53,494 nucleotides of DNA. Origin: Planctomycetota bacterium. GTDB lineage: Bacteria; Planctomycetota; UBA1135; JADKAF01. The translations under genes were made by a program, and so were the position numbers. Below are positions 8,529 to 17,974 of this stretch, in pieces. Below the pieces are notes generated by a model, which was given only the letters and a program-made list of their open reading frames with translations, had not been told where the DNA came from and did not search any database. The number at the start of each line of letters is the position of its first letter. Within the stretch, counting starts at the first letter, position 1. Location of the stretch: the NCBI GenBank assembly GCA_016793245.1, contig JAEUHW010000022.1, positions 1 to 53,494 on the forward strand, read 5' to 3'.

Positions 8529-8795
8529 TCACCCACCTCCCGCGCTCGTCGCACAGCGCATCGCCCGGTACGCCAAGATGCAGCGCGAGAAGTTGCCGAG
8601 CACGGCATGAAGGTAGCGCCTGGTTCCATCGATCAGGCGAATCATCGTGGAGTCGATGTGCCAGGTCTCGTTGGGTTGCGAGGCTCCGCGTTCGCGCCAG
8701 ACGATCGAAGCTCCGGCGCAGCGCGAGCCCCTCACTCTCCGCATTCCCTGCTCGATCGGGAGAACGAAAGATCGGCGAGAGGGACAGCACTTCAT
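8529..8795 (-). pseudogene. Transposase/integrase core (rve) remnant
   Basis: Residues SQPNETWHIDSTMIRLIDGT, followed by RRYLHAVLGNFSRCILAYR, match the start of an rve/DDE integrase core as found in InsO-like or integrase-catalytic-region transposases, with the first catalytic Asp in WHIDST. The frame ends soon after ILAYR, so the second Asp and the Glu are missing. Upstream there is no intact helix-turn-helix part, although RRCGIPAA-like sequence in the preceding bases hints at more of the gene. With about 88 codons instead of 300 or more, this is a decayed fragment. The plus-strand frames over this stretch are shadows. Confidence 0.75.
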
Positions 8796-8868
8796 CGATC
8801 ACGTAAGGCGGCTGGGATGCCGCACCTCCGGACGGAGAGGTCCTGCAAGGCGTGAGCGGGAGCGGCGC

Positions 8869-10266
8869 TCAGTCCAAAGCGAGCGCGCCCGTGCTATCCG
8901 CGAACGATTCGGTCGGCACGCCGAGCCGCTGCAGCATCGTCACGAACAAGTTCGCCAGCGGGATCTCCTCGGTCTTGAACTCGAGCTGCCACGGCTCAGC
9001 ACCCCCATCCCATCCACCCGCGTAGGCGCCAGCCCCTGCATGATTCAGGTACCGACCGTGCGCGAAGCCCATACTTCCACCGCCGAGCAGGATCAGCGGG
9101 TAGTTGCGGGAGAGGTGGAAGGCGCTCGAAGCCGACCCAAACAGCACCAGCGTGTTGTCGAGCATGTTTCCGTCGCCGGAGGCCTCGGGGGTCGCCTTCA
9201 GCTTGCTGACGAAGCGTCCGAGCTCCTCGCTGAGGAAGCGGCAGTAGGTGCCGAAGTTCTTCCAACCGTCCGGCTTCTTCGTCTCGTGCGTGAGCTGGTG
9301 GGCGAGCGGGAACCCGACCGCACGACTGAGATGGTCGCTGAGCCCGATGCCGTTCTCGCGACCGATCTGGTAGGTCGCGACGCGCGTCGAGTCGGTCTGG
9401 AACGCGAGGTGAATGAGCCCATACATCACCTGGAGATAGGCACGCGCGCTGTCGGGCGTTACGTCGAGCTCCAAGTGCTCGGCATCGACTTGGGGCAACG
9501 GGATGTTCACCCAGCGCTTCGCCTTCTCGATCTTCTGCTCGGTCTCCCGCACCGAATCGAGGTACTCGTCCAGAGCCCGCTGGTCGCTTCCCGACAGCTT
9601 CTGGCGCAGCGACTTGGCATCGCAGAGCAGGTCGTCGAGTGCACTCTGATCGAGTGCCAGCCGTCGGGCCGCGTCGCGATCGCTGGTCACGAACAGGGCA
9701 TCGAAGATCTTCTTCGGCCGGTGCGCCGCCGGGATCGCGCGTCCGTTGCGATCGAACGAGAGAGTCTGCGCCCCTCGCGGCGTGCCGGTGCCGCCGTCGG
9801 TCGACATGACCAGCGATGCGAACCGAGTCTCACCGCCGACGTGCGCGGCGAACTCCTGATCGAGCGAGATGGAGTTCTCGTAGTCTCCTCGAGGTCCGGT
9901 CGCAGCACCGGTGAGGAACTGGTCGGCGTTCGAGTGACCGTGGATGCCGCGCGCGGACGGGTGCGACAGGCCGGACAGCACCGTCAGGTCGCTGCGCAGA
10001 GGCTCGAGCGGCTCGAGGCACTTGGTGAAGGTGAAGTCCTTGCCCGCGCCGTGAGGGAACCACGCCCAATCCTTGTAGGCGGGATCGGCCGCGAGCGGCA
10101 TCGGCACGCCGTCGGGGAAGTAGATGCAGGCGAGGCGCTTCGGACGGGCCCGGCGATGGGCGATGCCGACCGCGCCGGCGATCGACTCCAACCAAGGAAG
10201 CGCGAGGGCGATGCCCGATCCCCGCAGGAACCGGCGTCGGTCGAGAGATGCGATGTCGACGGGCAC
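8869..10266 (-). CDS. DUF1552 domain protein, Tat-exported
   Basis: The 465-residue product has a twin-arginine export signal near its N-terminus (LDRRRFLRGSGIALALPWLE) and the DUF1552 body: ACIYFPDGVPMPLAADPAYK, VLSGLSHPSARGIHGHSNAD, FLTGA, and GNMLDNTLVLFGSASS near the C-terminus. The open frame extends to 10368, but GTG 10266 is preceded by GAGG eight bases away and lies 10 bases after the upstream gene's stop, so I chose it. DUF1552 genes nearly always follow DUF1592-type cytochrome genes in planctomycetes and verrucomicrobia, as here, implying a joint periplasmic role. The biochemical function of the family is not established. Confidence 0.92.
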   Translation of the reverse strand: MPVDIASLDRRRFLRGSGIALALPWLESIAGAVGIAHRRARPKRLACIYFPDGVPMPLAADPAYKDWAWFPHGAGKDFTFTKCLEPLEPLRSDLTVLSGLSHPSARGIHGHSNADQFLTGAATGPRGDYENSISLDQEFAAHVGGETRFASLVMSTDGGTGTPRGAQTLSFDRNGRAIPAAHRPKKIFDALFVTSDRDAARRLALDQSALDDLLCDAKSLRQKLSGSDQRALDEYLDSVRETEQKIEKAKRWVNIPLPQVDAEHLELDVTPDSARAYLQVMYGLIHLAFQTDSTRVATYQIGRENGIGLSDHLSRAVGFPLAHQLTHETKKPDGWKNFGTYCRFLSEELGRFVSKLKATPEASGDGNMLDNTLVLFGSASSAFHLSRNYPLILLGGGSMGFAHGRYLNHAGAGAYAGGWDGGAEPWQLEFKTEEIPLANLFVTMLQRLGVPTESFADSTGALALD

Positions 10267-10276
10267 GGAGCAGACC

Positions 10277-12973
10277 TCACTTCGACCGAAACAGCGCGCT
10301 GGTCGCGATCGTGCGGACCATGCTAGCAAGCCCATCGCCGCCCTGGCGAACCTGGGCGGCGATCTCATCGACGGCCGCGCGATCAGAGAAGGTGAGCGGC
10401 CGGCCCAGCGCGAAGGTCAGCAGCTTGGTGACCATCGCCCGCACGAACTGGTCTTGTCGGTTCTCGAGCAGGAAGCGCTTCAGTCCGTCGATGCCGTCGA
10501 GACGCTGGCCGTTGAACAACACCCCCACCGCGTCGACCGGCTGGCCCTGCACCTCGGTTCGCCATGCGCCCACGGCATCGAAGTTCTCGAACGCGATGCC
10601 CCACGGATCGATCTTCACGTGGCAGGACATGCAGGCCGCGGCGTTGCGGTGGTTCTCGAGCTGCTGCTTCAGTGTCATCTTGGCGATCTCGGGATCGGCG
10701 AGATCGATCTCGGGCACCGCGGCCGGCGGCGGCGGCGGTGGATCGTCGAGCAGGCGCTCCAGCATCCAGACACCGCGCTTCAGCGGGTGCGAGTCCTTGC
10801 CGTCCGAGTTCATCGCCAGCAATCCAGCCTGGGTCAGCAACCCGCCGCGGCGCTGCTCGGGCTGAAGCTCGACACGGCGGAACTGGTTGCCAGGCACGTC
10901 GCTCGCCCCGTAGTGCTTCGCGAGCCGCTCGTTGGCCATCGTGAAGTCGGCGTGGAGGAACTCCAGCACGCTGTGGTCCTGGCGCAGAACCTCGGCGAAG
11001 AAGGCGACGGGCTCCTCGCGCATCGCCTCGCGCAAGGCGTCGTCGAACTGCGGGTAGACCTTGCCGTCGACGTGGAGGTGGTTCAGCGAGTGCGTCCCGA
11101 GCCACTGTCGCACGAACTGCTCGCAGAAGCGGCGCGACTTCGCGTCGGCCAACATCCGCGCCACTTGAGCAGCCAGGGTCTCCGAGCCGCGTAGCTGCCC
11201 GGACTTCGCTACCGCCAGAAGCTCCGCGTCGGGGACGCTGCACCACAGGAACATCGACAGCCGCGTCGCCAACTCGAGATCGGAGAGCGGTGCCTCGGCG
11301 GCCGGCTCGACCGCGTCCGCAGAAGGCCCAGACTCGACCAGATACAAGAAGTTCGGCGACGAGAGCACCGCCGCCAGCACCTCGATCACGGCCTGCTGCA
11401 TGCTGTCGCACGCCGGACGCAGCCGCTCGTAGAGTTGCATCTTCTGCTCGATCTCCACGAGGCTGGCCTCGCGTCGCCACGCACGCGCCATGAAGGCAGC
11501 GATCACCGCTCTGGCTTGCGCTTTCTCGCTCTGGGCATCGGGAACATCGAAGAAGATCCGCGTGTGCGACGCCGGCGGCCACTCGGCGTACACGGGCGCT
11601 GTGACCTCGACGGCTTCGACGTGGATGTCACCGCCCGACACGGACGCATTGACGAGCTTGATGTATTCGGACGGACTGGGCAGGTCGCCGAGCTGGTTGA
11701 ACTTGCGCACCAAGTTGCGCGGGTAGATCTGGCTGAGCGGCACGTCCCATTGGTAGATGCGCGCGGCACCGGGCACAGCGTCGACGACGGCGTCCTGTCT
11801 GCTGATCCGCACCGAGGCCTGCGAGTCGTTGCTCGCCTGCCAGCCGAACACGAGCTGCATGCTCGGCGCCTGGCCGCCATCGACGTTCGCCATCGACGCT
11901 CGCACGCACACACGCAGCGTGCCGTCGTCGGGGATCTGGTCGCCGAGCTCGACGATCAGCCCTTGCCCCCTGGGGATGACGGCCACCACCTCGGCGTTGG
12001 CAGGCAACTCGGTCGACTGCGGCGCGGGCGCCCACGCGAACTTCGCGCCGTCGTAGCCCCACGACTGCGCGGCCCGCCGCCCGTTGCGCCGATCGAGATA
12101 GTGCGCGCCGCCCGGGCGATGTTGGTAGCGCTCAGCCTGTCGCTGCAGCTCCGCCTGCAGCTTCTCGGGATCGGCCGCGTGTTCCTTCTCGATCCTCTCG
12201 AGCTCCGCCTTCTGCCGCGCCCACTCGACCGCCGACGCGGACTCCATGGAGACGCTCCAGAACAGCGGAGAGGGGCGCTCGCCCTCGACCGTTACCAGCC
12301 GCAGCGCGCGGAGTGCGGCCTCCCGGTAGGCTCGGAACTGGATCCCCGACAGATGCAGCACCTCGGAGCTGTTCTCGAAGCCGTCGGGCGACGTGGGGTC
12401 CGGCGGCAACGGATCGGCGAAGTCGTACGGCAGCCCGAGCAGGTCCTGCAGCGCATACTCGTACTCGTAGCGCGCCATACGGCGGAACGACGAATGCTCC
12501 TTGCCGGCCCGGCGCGCGGCAGAGGCCGTGTGGCTCTCTGCCGCCAGCCACTCGATCACCTTGTTGCGATCCCCGTCGGCCAGCTGCCCTTCGTCCTCGG
12601 GCGGCATCTCGCCATTGCTCAGCACGCTGAGCACGTCGAGCCAGCGCTCGACGTCGTTGCCGTGGAACAGGTCCGGGTCCAGCGTGTCGATGCGCACTTG
12701 GCCCTTCTGCTTCTCGGTCCCGTGACAGCGAGCGCACGCGGCCTCGAGGATCGGCGCGATGTCGCGCCGAAAGGTCTGCAGATCGGGCTCGGGCACGGCG
12801 CCCGTGACTCGCCCGGCCTCCGCCCGGAGCAAACTCGAACGCGCGAGCCCCTCCGCCTTGAGCGCGGCGAACGAAGGGGCAGGAGCCGCGCCGGACTGCG
12901 CGAGGACGATGCCACTCGTCACGCTGAGCAATCCGGCGACGAGGCAGAGGAGTCGATGCGAGGCTTTGAGCAT
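10277..12973 (-). CDS. DUF1592-type multidomain protein with planctomycete cytochrome c domain
   Basis: The 898-residue product has a signal peptide (LLCLVAGLLSVTSGIVLAQ) and a haem-binding CARCH at residues 80-84 within a PSD1-type cytochrome segment ending in the WLAAES region. DUF1587/1592/1588/1585-type modules follow: RRMARYEYEYALQDLLGLPY, FMARAWRREASLVEIEQKMQ, LATRLSMFLWCSVPDAELLA, and FRRVELQPEQRRGGLLTQAG. A second CMSCH sits at 781-785 in CMSCHVKIDPWGIAFENFDA. It should be a secreted or periplasmic c-type cytochrome with a DUF1552 partner encoded 10 bases downstream. The redox partner and substrate are unknown. A roughly 300-residue insert after residue 230 holds beta-rich sequence typical of longer family members. 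Confidence 0.93.
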   Translation of the reverse strand: MLKASHRLLCLVAGLLSVTSGIVLAQSGAAPAPSFAALKAEGLARSSLLRAEAGRVTGAVPEPDLQTFRRDIAPILEAACARCHGTEKQKGQVRIDTLDPDLFHGNDVERWLDVLSVLSNGEMPPEDEGQLADGDRNKVIEWLAAESHTASAARRAGKEHSSFRRMARYEYEYALQDLLGLPYDFADPLPPDPTSPDGFENSSEVLHLSGIQFRAYREAALRALRLVTVEGERPSPLFWSVSMESASAVEWARQKAELERIEKEHAADPEKLQAELQRQAERYQHRPGGAHYLDRRNGRRAAQSWGYDGAKFAWAPAPQSTELPANAEVVAVIPRGQGLIVELGDQIPDDGTLRVCVRASMANVDGGQAPSMQLVFGWQASNDSQASVRISRQDAVVDAVPGAARIYQWDVPLSQIYPRNLVRKFNQLGDLPSPSEYIKLVNASVSGGDIHVEAVEVTAPVYAEWPPASHTRIFFDVPDAQSEKAQARAVIAAFMARAWRREASLVEIEQKMQLYERLRPACDSMQQAVIEVLAAVLSSPNFLYLVESGPSADAVEPAAEAPLSDLELATRLSMFLWCSVPDAELLAVAKSGQLRGSETLAAQVARMLADAKSRRFCEQFVRQWLGTHSLNHLHVDGKVYPQFDDALREAMREEPVAFFAEVLRQDHSVLEFLHADFTMANERLAKHYGASDVPGNQFRRVELQPEQRRGGLLTQAGLLAMNSDGKDSHPLKRGVWMLERLLDDPPPPPPAAVPEIDLADPEIAKMTLKQQLENHRNAAACMSCHVKIDPWGIAFENFDAVGAWRTEVQGQPVDAVGVLFNGQRLDGIDGLKRFLLENRQDQFVRAMVTKLLTFALGRPLTFSDRAAVDEIAAQVRQGGDGLASMVRTIATSALFRSK

Positions 12974-13061
12974 GGGCGCTGCCCAGTCTATGCCAGACGA
13001 TCCCCCGGTGGCAGATGGTGGGTGCAGCAGCTAGCTCCGCAAGGATCGAAGAGGGCCCTCC

Positions 13062-13076
13062 ACCGTCGTGGACGGT
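13062..13076 (-). terminator. Short hairpin after ligD, possible weak terminator
   Basis: ACCGTC at 13062-13067 pairs with GACGGT at 13071-13076 around a three-base loop, about 30 bases past the ligD stop on the minus strand and upstream of the DUF1592 gene. No T-tract follows on the minus strand, so termination is uncertain. Confidence 0.35.
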
Positions 13077-13104
13077 AGAAACGAACCACCGCTCAGGCTC
13101 ACTG

Positions 13105-15621
13105 CTAGCCGATCCGCGGCAGCGACTGCCTTGCTTCCGAGATCCCTTGCCAAGGGTCTTCGCGGAGCTTCGCCGCACGGCGAACGGCGCGTTTCAAGTC
13201 GAACTCGGCAGGAGCCTTACAGCGCGCGAGCTCGCTCCAGCGCAGAGGCATGGCGACCGGCGCACCGGGCCGAGCGCGCAGCGACCAGCTCGCGATGCTC
13301 GTCGCCCCGCGCGCGTTGCGGAGCCAGTCGATGTAGATGCGTCCCTTCCGCGCCGCCTTGGATGCAGTGGCGACATAGAGCGCGGGTTCGCGAGCGACCA
13401 GCGCCTCGGCGAACGCCGCGCAGAACGCCTTCACACGAGCCCAGTCCGGACCGGGGCGGATCGGCGCGACGACGTGGAGTCCCTTGCCTCCCGAGAGGCG
13501 CACCCAGCTCTCGAGGCCGAGGGAGGCGAGCGCGGCTCTCACATCGCGCGCCGCGCGCTTCACGGTCGTCCAGGGGACGCTCTCGTGCGGATCCAGATCG
13601 AAGACGATGCGATCCGGTCGCTCGGGTGAGCGCCTCCGCGCGCCCCATGCGTGCAGCTCGAGGACGTTGCCCTGGACGAGCTCCCGCAGACCTGCGGCGT
13701 CGCGCACGTAGGGGTAGTCCGCGCTGCCGCCCTTCGACTCCTCGATCGCGACGGCGTGTACGTGGGCCCCGAACTTCCGAGGCAGGTGCTTCTGGAAGAA
13801 GCACGCCGCACCGATCCCGTTCGGACAACGAAGCAGCGAGAGCGGCCGCTCGCGGAGCTCGGGCAAGAGCCAAGGGGCGACCTTCGCATAGTAGTCCGCG
13901 ACGTCGCGCTTCGTGAGAGCGGCATCGGGAAAGACCACGCGGTCGGGATGGGTGATCTCGATCTCGGAGGATCGCTCGAGCTCGGGCATGGGGCGCACCT
14001 CGGGGCCTCGAACCGCTGGGTCTCGAACGGACTTGTCGTCGCGGTAGCGCACGAAGCTCGCTTGGCGGATCAGGCCCTCTTTGCCGCGACCTCGTGAATG
14101 CACGTCGACGACCAGCGTCGGGCGAACCCATGTCACCGTGCGCGCGGAGAAGGGGACGTGGCTCGGGAGCACGACGGCCGGTCGCGAAGTGCGCAAGCGC
14201 TCGAGCTTCCTCCGGCCCGCGCTCAGCGCTGCGGCATCGAATCCGCTGCCGACGCGTCCGCAGTAGCGGAGCCCGCCGCGCTCGGGAGTCGCGAGGAGGA
14301 GCGAGCCGAAGCCGGCGCGGCCGCCCTTCGGCGCAGTGAATCCGACGACGACGAATTCCTCGTCGGCGACGTTCTTCAACTTGATCCAAGCCTGCGTGCG
14401 GCCGCCGCGATAGGGAGCGTCCTCGCGCTTGCAGATCACGCCCTCGAGCCCGGCATCGACGCAGGCCTGCAACGCGGCGGCGGAGGAACCCGACAGCGGC
14501 TGGGCGTACTGGAGGTGCTGCGCAGGCGATGCTTCGAGGAGCTGCACGAGGAGCTCGCCCCTCCGCCGCTGAGACACTCCGCGCAAGTCGTAGCCTTCGA
14601 GGTGGAGTAGATCGAAGACCACGAAACGCAACGCAGAGACGGAGTCGCTCTCGAGATCGCGCTGCAAGGCGGCGAAATCGCTGCGGCCTTCGGCGTCGAG
14701 CGCGATGAGCTCGCCATCGAGGACGAGCTGCCGACCCGGCAGCTCTTCGATCGCCGCGACGAGATGCGGAAAGCGCGCGGTCCAATCCTCGCCGCCGCGC
14801 GATCGGAGGCGAACGGATCGGCCACGAAGCGCGAGCAGGCGATAGCCGTCCCACTTGATCTCGTGCAGCCAGCCGGTATCGCTCGGCGGATGCGCGCGCA
14901 GTGTGGCGAGCTGGAGCTCCACGTCCACCGGCATCGCCGAGCGCTTGGCGCCGAGAGATGCCGCGGCTTCCGCGACCAGCGAGCCCCCTGACGGGCGGGC
15001 CGACCTCTTGGGCGCGGAGGAGCGCTTCCGCGCGCGAGCAGTCGGTTTCGCAAGGGGACGCGGGCGCTCCTCCGCTCGCACGGCAGGCGATGCGCGAGGG
15101 TGCTCGAGAAGCGCATCGGCGTCCGCCTCGCGCGCGAAGCGATCTTCGCCCTTGATGAGCAGCCACTGCGGCTGCTTCGCTTCGCCGCGCGTCCGTACGA
15201 GCGTGAATTTTCCGCGGAGCTTCTCTCCGGCGAGCTCGAACACGAGCTTGCCGGCGTCGATCTGCGCTGACGCGCTCTGCTTCCCGCCGGAGCTCCACGT
15301 CCCGGAGTCGAAGATCGCGACGTGCCCCGCTCCGTAGTGGCCCGTCGGGATCTCGCCTTCGAACTTCGCGTACTCGAGCGGGTGATCCTCGACTTGGACC
15401 GCGAGTCGGCGTTCGCCCGCGCGGAGGGATGGTCCCTTCGGCACGGCCCAGCTCTTCAGCGCGCCATCGATCTCGAGGCGGAAGTCGTAGTGCCGCGCGC
15501 GAGCGTGGTGCAACTGCACGACGAAGATGGGCGCTCCGCGCCGCTGCGCCCTGCGCTTGCGGACGCCGGGCTCCGGCGTGCCGTCCAACCGCCGCTTGCT
15601 CACGTACTCGCGCAGGGTCAC
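13105..15621 (-). CDS. ligD: NHEJ DNA ligase D (phosphoesterase-ligase-polymerase)
   Basis: The 838-residue protein carries all three LigD modules. Residues about 30-190 are the 3'-phosphoesterase (FVVQLHHARARHYDFRLEID, SWAVPKGPS, VEDHPLEYAKFEGEIPTGHY). Residues about 235-515 are the ATP-dependent ligase, with adenylated Lys257 in HEIKWDGYR, followed by LDGELIALD. From about residue 545 comes the archaeo-eukaryotic primase-like polymerase (THPDRVVFPDAALTKRDVAD, metal-binding FDLDPHESVPW, RLSGGKGLHVVAP). The order PE-LIG-POL is that of Pseudomonas LigD. It works with Ku in repair of double-strand breaks. It starts at GTG 15621, 14 bases after the ku stop, so the two are surely co-transcribed. 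Confidence 0.96.
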   Translation of the reverse strand: MTLREYVSKRRLDGTPEPGVRKRRAQRRGAPIFVVQLHHARARHYDFRLEIDGALKSWAVPKGPSLRAGERRLAVQVEDHPLEYAKFEGEIPTGHYGAGHVAIFDSGTWSSGGKQSASAQIDAGKLVFELAGEKLRGKFTLVRTRGEAKQPQWLLIKGEDRFAREADADALLEHPRASPAVRAEERPRPLAKPTARARKRSSAPKRSARPSGGSLVAEAAASLGAKRSAMPVDVELQLATLRAHPPSDTGWLHEIKWDGYRLLALRGRSVRLRSRGGEDWTARFPHLVAAIEELPGRQLVLDGELIALDAEGRSDFAALQRDLESDSVSALRFVVFDLLHLEGYDLRGVSQRRRGELLVQLLEASPAQHLQYAQPLSGSSAAALQACVDAGLEGVICKREDAPYRGGRTQAWIKLKNVADEEFVVVGFTAPKGGRAGFGSLLLATPERGGLRYCGRVGSGFDAAALSAGRRKLERLRTSRPAVVLPSHVPFSARTVTWVRPTLVVDVHSRGRGKEGLIRQASFVRYRDDKSVRDPAVRGPEVRPMPELERSSEIEITHPDRVVFPDAALTKRDVADYYAKVAPWLLPELRERPLSLLRCPNGIGAACFFQKHLPRKFGAHVHAVAIEESKGGSADYPYVRDAAGLRELVQGNVLELHAWGARRRSPERPDRIVFDLDPHESVPWTTVKRAARDVRAALASLGLESWVRLSGGKGLHVVAPIRPGPDWARVKAFCAAFAEALVAREPALYVATASKAARKGRIYIDWLRNARGATSIASWSLRARPGAPVAMPLRWSELARCKAPAEFDLKRAVRRAAKLREDPWQGISEARQSLPRIG

Positions 15622-15635
15622 TCTTGCTCAGCCTC

Positions 15636-16535
15636 TCAGGCCGACTTGCGCTTGCGCGGCACCGACGCCTTTCGCGCGGAGCGCTTCGGCGCCTTCTTCG
15701 CTTTCGCCGCAGGCGCCTGGCGCGCGCTCGCACCGGGCTTCTTCGCCAGGCTGCGCTTCAGGATCTCGGCGAAGTCGATGACGTTCGTCGCGGCATTCTC
15801 GGGCAGCTTCGCATCGTCGACGGGCTCCCGGCGCACGACGCGCTTCGACTTGACGCGCTGCGAGATCACCTTGTGCAAGCGGTCCCGGAAGTCGTCCTTG
15901 TACTTCTCGGGCTTCCACTTCGTGCTCATCGATTGGATGAGCTGCTCCGCCATCTCCGTCTCGCGCGCGGAGATCTTCCACTTCGCGACCGCCCCCTCGG
16001 GCAGCTTGTAGTCCGTCGGATCGACGAGCTCTTGCGCATAGCGCAGCACCATCAGGATCAGCGCATCACCGTGCGGCATGACGAGCGCCAAGTACTCGCG
16101 CGTGCGGATGACCACGCGACCGACTCCTACCTTGCCGGTGCGCTTCAGCACCTCGCGCAGCAAGACATAGCCCTTCTCGGCCTTCTTGCCGGGCTCGAGC
16201 ACGTAGGGTTTCTCGTAGTACGGGGGCTCGATCTCGGAGGCTTCGACGAAGGCGTCGATCTCGATCGACTCCTTGTTGTCGGGAGCCGCCGCGGCGATGT
16301 CGCCCTCCTCGATCACGACGTAGCTGCCCTTGTCGTACTCGAAGGCCTTCACCACGTCCTTCCACGGCACCTCTTCGCCGGTCTCCTCGTTGATGCGCTC
16401 GTAGCGCACCGGAGCCTTGTTGCGGCTGTCGAGCATGCGGAAATGCAGATCGACCTTGCGCTCGCCGGACATCAGCCGCACGGGGATGTTGAGCAAGCCG
16501 AACGAGATGGTTCCGTTCCAGATGGGATGTGCCAT
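15636..16535 (-). CDS. ku: Non-homologous end-joining protein Ku
   Basis: This 299-residue bacterial Ku starts MAHPIWNGTISFGLLNIPVR and continues with the family's KVDLHFRMLDSRNKAPVRYE, EVPWKDVVKAFEYDKGSYVV and ETEMAEQLIQSMSTKWKPEK. It forms a ring-like homodimer on DNA ends and recruits LigD, encoded immediately downstream. The basic Ala/Lys/Arg-rich tail (from about residue 255 to the end at KRKSA) is typical of bacterial Ku and is expected to aid DNA binding and bridging. The start ATG at 16535 is unambiguous because homologues begin at the same motif. The peroxidase-like gene ends 47 bases upstream on the same strand. Confidence 0.97.
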   Translation of the reverse strand: MAHPIWNGTISFGLLNIPVRLMSGERKVDLHFRMLDSRNKAPVRYERINEETGEEVPWKDVVKAFEYDKGSYVVIEEGDIAAAAPDNKESIEIDAFVEASEIEPPYYEKPYVLEPGKKAEKGYVLLREVLKRTGKVGVGRVVIRTREYLALVMPHGDALILMVLRYAQELVDPTDYKLPEGAVAKWKISARETEMAEQLIQSMSTKWKPEKYKDDFRDRLHKVISQRVKSKRVVRREPVDDAKLPENAATNVIDFAEILKRSLAKKPGASARQAPAAKAKKAPKRSARKASVPRKRKSA

Positions 16536-16582
16536 GTTTCCTGTGCCTAGTCGCCTCGATGCCCGGAACGGCTACGGACGAT

Positions 16583-17974
16583 TCACAAGCAGCGGAGGAA
16601 AGCGACCAAGTCGACCTTCTCCGCCTTCGTGAGCTTGGTGCCGAGCACCAAGTTGAAGAACTCGACGGTGTCGTCGAGCGTGAGCAAGCGCCCGTCGTGA
16701 AGATACGGCGGCGAGTCCTTGATGCCGCGGAGCGGGAAGGTCTTGATCGGTCCATCGGCCAGGGTCAAGCGGCCGCCGATCGTCTTTGGCTCGTAGAAGC
16801 GCTCGACGCGCAAGTTGTGCATCGAGTTGTCGGTGTAATAGGGCGCGGGATGGCAGACGGCGCACTGCCCCTTGCCGAAGAAGATGCCTTGCCCGCGGAG
16901 CTCGGCTTCGGACGCGACGCCCTCGTCGAGCTTGCCGAGGAGGTTCAGCTTCGGCGCGGGGGGAAAGTCCATCAGAGCCTGGAACTCGGCCATGAAGTGC
17001 ACCTGCGTCGCGCGCTCGAGAGGGTTCACCCCCTTCTTCGTCGCGATGACGGGATCGCCGTCGAAGTAGGCGGCGCGCTGCTCGAACTCGGTGAAGTCCT
17101 CGACCGACTTCAACGCGCGCTGCGACCCGAACAAGCGCTGGATGTTCACCCCGCGGAGCGTCGGTGTGTCGATGCGATGGCGGAGCTCCTGCGGGCGGAT
17201 GTCGCCGACCAAGTGCGTTGCGCCGTTCGTATGGCCGTTCACATGGCAGTCGAAGCACGAGACGCCGAAGCTCGGCTTCACGCTGCGCCGATCGTCCGTC
17301 GCATTGAACTGCTGCTGCGGAAACGGCGTGACGAGCAAGCGCAGGCCCTCGATCTGCTTCGGATTCAAGATGCCCTGGAAGAGCTCGAAGAAGTTGTGCG
17401 TGGTGACGACCTGGCCCTGAGACACATCTCCCAGATCGGGGCGCGTCGTCAGGAAGATCGGCGGCGGGAACTCGGGTAGGAAGTGCTCGGGTAGATCGAA
17501 ATCGAGGTCGAAGCGCTCGAGGTCGCGGCCCGTCTGCCGCAGCAGCTCGTCGATCGTCGTCTTCGGAAAGACCATGCCGCCTTCGGCGTGATGCGGGTGC
17601 GGCAACGGCAGGAACCCCTGTGGCCAGAGTTCCTTCGCGCGGATCTCCTGCGCTCTCATGTTCCCCAGGCTCTCCCACTCGGCGCCGGCCGATAGCTTCA
17701 CGCGCACGCCGGACTGCACCGCTTTGCCGCCCGACATCTCCACGCCATCCGTCGCTTTGTCGCCGAGGTCATAGCGCGACTCCAGGAGAACGCGGTGCTG
17801 CTCCGCCAGACCCGGCTTCGCCTCGCTCATGCGCTTCATCACGGCGTCGAAGGGGTCCTTACCCTCCACGGGCGCATAGCTCGTCGTCGCACGCGGTCCA
17901 GGTTCCTGAGCGAGGGCGAAGACTGCTGTGCCACACGCCGCGACGAGAGCGACGGAACGACGAAGGAGGCTCAT
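16583..17974 (-). CDS. Di-haem cytochrome c peroxidase-like protein
   Basis: The 463-residue exported protein has a signal peptide (RRSVALVAACGTAVFALAQE) and two haem motifs, CFDCH at residues 240-244 and CAVCH at 371-375. The C-terminal part reads PIKTFPLRGIKDSPPYLHDG and LDDTVEFFN, which is typical of the second domain of MauG/CcpA-like di-haem peroxidases. It should act in the periplasm, reducing peroxide or oxidising a partner. The long region before the first haem is larger than in classical CcpA. The frame extends to 18151, but the segment before ATG 17974 is unnatural. It lies directly upstream of ku and ligD on the same strand; whether the linkage is functional is unclear. Confidence 0.85.
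   Translation of the reverse strand: MSLLRRSVALVAACGTAVFALAQEPGPRATTSYAPVEGKDPFDAVMKRMSEAKPGLAEQHRVLLESRYDLGDKATDGVEMSGGKAVQSGVRVKLSAGAEWESLGNMRAQEIRAKELWPQGFLPLPHPHHAEGGMVFPKTTIDELLRQTGRDLERFDLDFDLPEHFLPEFPPPIFLTTRPDLGDVSQGQVVTTHNFFELFQGILNPKQIEGLRLLVTPFPQQQFNATDDRRSVKPSFGVSCFDCHVNGHTNGATHLVGDIRPQELRHRIDTPTLRGVNIQRLFGSQRALKSVEDFTEFEQRAAYFDGDPVIATKKGVNPLERATQVHFMAEFQALMDFPPAPKLNLLGKLDEGVASEAELRGQGIFFGKGQCAVCHPAPYYTDNSMHNLRVERFYEPKTIGGRLTLADGPIKTFPLRGIKDSPPYLHDGRLLTLDDTVEFFNLVLGTKLTKAEKVDLVAFLRCL

Noticed and set aside
8647..10326. 559-codon plus-strand frame
   Set aside because: It is antisense to the DUF1552 gene; long shadow frames are expected at this GC content.
11435..13078. 547-codon plus-strand frame
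   Set aside because: It is antisense to the DUF1592-type gene, with repetitive Arg/Leu/His composition.
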